DNA of 64,000 bases. Source: Gracilimonas sp965227215. GTDB taxonomy: Bacteria; Bacteroidota; Rhodothermia; Balneolales; Balneolaceae. Position numbers and translations under genes: made by a program. This document shows, piece after piece, positions 62,643 to 64,000 of this stretch; position 1 is the first letter of the stretch, and every line of letters begins with the position of its first letter. Location: the NCBI GenBank assembly GCA_965227215.1, contig OZ245729.1:1178001-1242000 (forward strand), written 5' to 3'. A model generated the notes under the pieces. The model was not told the origin of the DNA. It was given only the letters and a program-made list of their open reading frames with translations, and made no database searches.

Positions 62643-62789
62643 TTATTCTTTCTTTTTCATTGTTTTACCGCAGCAACAAGTTGGGTTTTGGGTACCACCA
62701 CAACTGCGCGGCGCCCCTTTGGTTACAGTAACTTCACACCCACAGCTTGGGTCAGGACATTGATAAACTTCTCCTTTTTTAAATGGCAT
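62643..62789 (-). CDS. Desulforedoxin-like Cys-rich small protein
   Basis: 48 aa from ATG 62789, with AAAGGAG 8 bp before it. KGEVYQCPDPSCGCEVTV, then a CGG and NPTCCCGKTMKK end. Pattern G-E-V-Y-x-C and CCG--M follows desulforedoxin and desulfoferrodoxin N-terminal domains, with extra Cys (7 in all). It may bind Fe, Zn or a toxic thiophilic metal. The promoter at 62832-62862 has a MerR-type spacer, so it is the likely target of the regulator at 62094. Confidence 0.7.
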   Translation of the reverse strand: MPFKKGEVYQCPDPSCGCEVTVTKGAPRSCGGTQNPTCCCGKTMKKKE

Positions 62790-62831
62790 AATTATTTCTC
62801 CTTTAAAATTAAGAATACAATTCAATACCAA

Positions 62832-62862
62832 ATATAAGCCCTGTAGTATAGTATAGAGTCAA
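62832..62862 (-). promoter_or_regulatory. MerR-type promoter with 19-bp spacer
   Basis: Read on the minus strand: -35 TTGACT (62862-62857), then a 19-bp spacer with imperfect dyad CTCTATACTA/TACTACAGGG, then -10 TTATAT (62837-62832). A spacer of 19-20 bp instead of 17 with an operator in it is the hallmark of MerR-family activation. The TTGACTCTATA start resembles known Pb(II)/Zn(II) MerR operators (pbrA, zntA types). Confidence 0.8.
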
Positions 62863-62930
62863 GAAAAAATTTATAAAATTGCTACCCTTCACATAGTAAG
62901 ACCTGCTTAAATTGTCTTAACCTTTATAAA

Positions 62931-63989
62931 TTATGAGAGGTTTTTCATTTTATCCTTAAGTCTTTTAATTGTCAAATGGGTATATTTTTCTGTCACCTTC
63001 TGGCTTGAATGCCCCGCCATATAACTCGCTTCAGCTGTATGAAAACCTTTCTCAATCCATGTAGTAACTGCTTGGTGTCGCATACCATGTAAAGTACGAG
63101 AGGTAGGAATACCAGCTTCTTTACAGTAACGCTTGAATTCACGATACACTCTCATTCCCCGAACCGGCTGACCTTTTGTATTTCCACCCGTATATATAAA
63201 CACATAATCACTGGGACTTATCTTGCCACGAATCTTTAGATAAGCATCCAGTTCCTTTTTCAATTCTTTAATGATGGGAATTAGTCTTTCTTTTCGGCCT
63301 TTTGTAGGCGGTAGTGAAATATAGCTCAGCTCTCCATCTTCATAAGTCAGGTTTTCACCTTTCAGTCCGGAGTACGAAAGTTCAGGATCATAAGCCGCCT
63401 CATGCTTACGGAGTCCACCATAGAAATACAAAGCCACAATTGGTTTGAACCAGTGCTGAACCAAATTTGGGTCAAATTCGGGCAAGTCTTTCTTGCGTTC
63501 TAATTCTTCATCGAATTTCTTAAAAAGAATTCCAAGTTCTTCCTCAGAAATCATTTTTGGCCGGGTATTTTCTCTGATTCTTGGTAAATCCTGCCTGATA
63601 GTTGGAAAGTAGTTCTTCTCTACGATCTTCTTTTTTAGCAAAAACTTCCACCAAGACCGGAAGTGCCGGAAATAGTAGTGCCTTGTAGCAGAGGTGATAC
63701 CTTTTTTGAAAATCACATTTTCAAAATGATAGCTTAACACATTGGTCGGGTGTACATCGGATAACTCATTTAATTCCACAAAATGATCTAAAGCTCGTTG
63801 GTAGGCTCCAATGGTTGCCGGAGAGAGGTGATTCTTTGACTTATAGAATAATTCAATGGATTCACTAACCGTGTTACAGTCAGTGCTTTCATCACTGGTG
63901 TTCCTTTGCAACACCTTCTTGGGATTAAATCCTTTGGAAAAGGGATTGATCTTGCCTAACGATTCCAGTTTTTCGAGTTCGGTTACCAT
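62931..63989 (-). CDS. Tyrosine recombinase / phage-type integrase
   Basis: 352 aa. SAM-like N-terminal core-binding domain (residues 45-120), catalytic domain with Arg194 (YFYGGLRKHEA), Lys near 230 (KGRKERLIPI), His301-x-x-Arg304 (LHGMRHQAV), His327 (AGHSSQ) and nucleophile Tyr336 (EKYTHL). All six active residues are present. Catalyses site-specific integration or excision and is the likely mobiliser of this island. Starts at ATG 63989 close to the window edge, so attachment sites and the partner end are not visible. Confidence 0.93.
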   Translation of the reverse strand: MVTELEKLESLGKINPFSKGFNPKKVLQRNTSDESTDCNTVSESIELFYKSKNHLSPATIGAYQRALDHFVELNELSDVHPTNVLSYHFENVIFKKGITSATRHYYFRHFRSWWKFLLKKKIVEKNYFPTIRQDLPRIRENTRPKMISEEELGILFKKFDEELERKKDLPEFDPNLVQHWFKPIVALYFYGGLRKHEAAYDPELSYSGLKGENLTYEDGELSYISLPPTKGRKERLIPIIKELKKELDAYLKIRGKISPSDYVFIYTGGNTKGQPVRGMRVYREFKRYCKEAGIPTSRTLHGMRHQAVTTWIEKGFHTAEASYMAGHSSQKVTEKYTHLTIKRLKDKMKNLS

Positions 63990-64000
63990 TTTCTGAGCAA

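Noticed and set aside
62905..62921. Minus-strand TTAAG/TTTAAG pair upstream of the desulforedoxin-like gene
   Set aside because: Spacing is 10, not 11, and the MerR-type promoter nearer the gene explains its control.

Overview
This window looks like a large metal-resistance genomic island, about 63 kb of it visible, from a member of the Bacteroidota/Balneolota group. The organism call is inference. It rests on family style: an HMA-AraC regulator, a MerT-MerP fusion, an ArsR-type mer regulator, and TTG or unmarked starts beside purine-rich ribosome sites. A tyrosine recombinase closes the right end (62931-63989) and a partial DNA N6-adenine methylase lies at the left end (1-1091). Almost every gene between them concerns copper, silver, mercury or divalent metals, or accompanies such genes. 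No rRNA, tRNA, CRISPR array or intact insertion sequence was seen.

Layout. 1.4-10.4 kb: a CzcCBA-type divalent-metal RND pump flanked by two PII-like proteins, then a methyltransferase and a CDF zinc-type exporter. 10.5-24.4 kb: small modules, each behind its own copy of one promoter box: a Met-rich periplasmic protein; a SHOCT protein with an archaeal-type GAPDH; an HMA-AraC regulator; an MFS exporter; cyclopropane fatty acid synthase; GlgC with a truncated GlgX; and a SHOCT / His-rich / NhaA / DUF5676 / spermidine-synthase-like set. 24.5-30.7 kb: a copper P1B ATPase with YHS and two HMA domains, a cupredoxin, three tiny YHS-type proteins, a flavoprotein with a Cys tail, and Lgt. 30.9-41.7 kb: a complex-I-like membrane arm (A, H, J, K, L, M, N) whose NuoB-like and NuoD-like parts are fused into one protein. 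That protein has lost the iron-sulfur ligands and carries two very His-rich blocks. A K+ channel-like gene follows. 42-51.7 kb: a porin, a two-component system, a multicopper oxidase/CopB operon and a frameshifted cytochrome c. 51.8-54.5 kb: a mer operon. 54.9-61.8 kb: a CusCBA pump, a third PII-like protein and a DUF411 protein. 62.1-62.8 kb: a MerR-type regulator and a desulforedoxin-like Cys protein.

The genes are tied together by a 17-bp direct repeat, TTTAAGSTTNNTTTAAG, with half-sites 11 bp apart. I found 12 copies, each 54-136 bp upstream of a start codon, in the orientation of that gene, with a -10-like element at a near-constant distance. This is the architecture expected for an OmpR/PhoB-family response regulator. 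The only such regulator in the window (45448-46176) lies next to the copy that drives the multicopper oxidase. I infer one copper/silver-type regulon that includes efflux and oxidation genes and also membrane-lipid, glycogen, glycolytic and Na+/H+ antiport genes.

The most unusual item is the complex-I-like operon with the His-rich, Fe-S-less B/D fusion. It retains the membrane-arm Lys/Glu residues but has no visible electron-input subunits. I propose that it is an ion-translocating machine coupled to metal binding rather than a redox enzyme. Its function is unknown and is not claimed as established.
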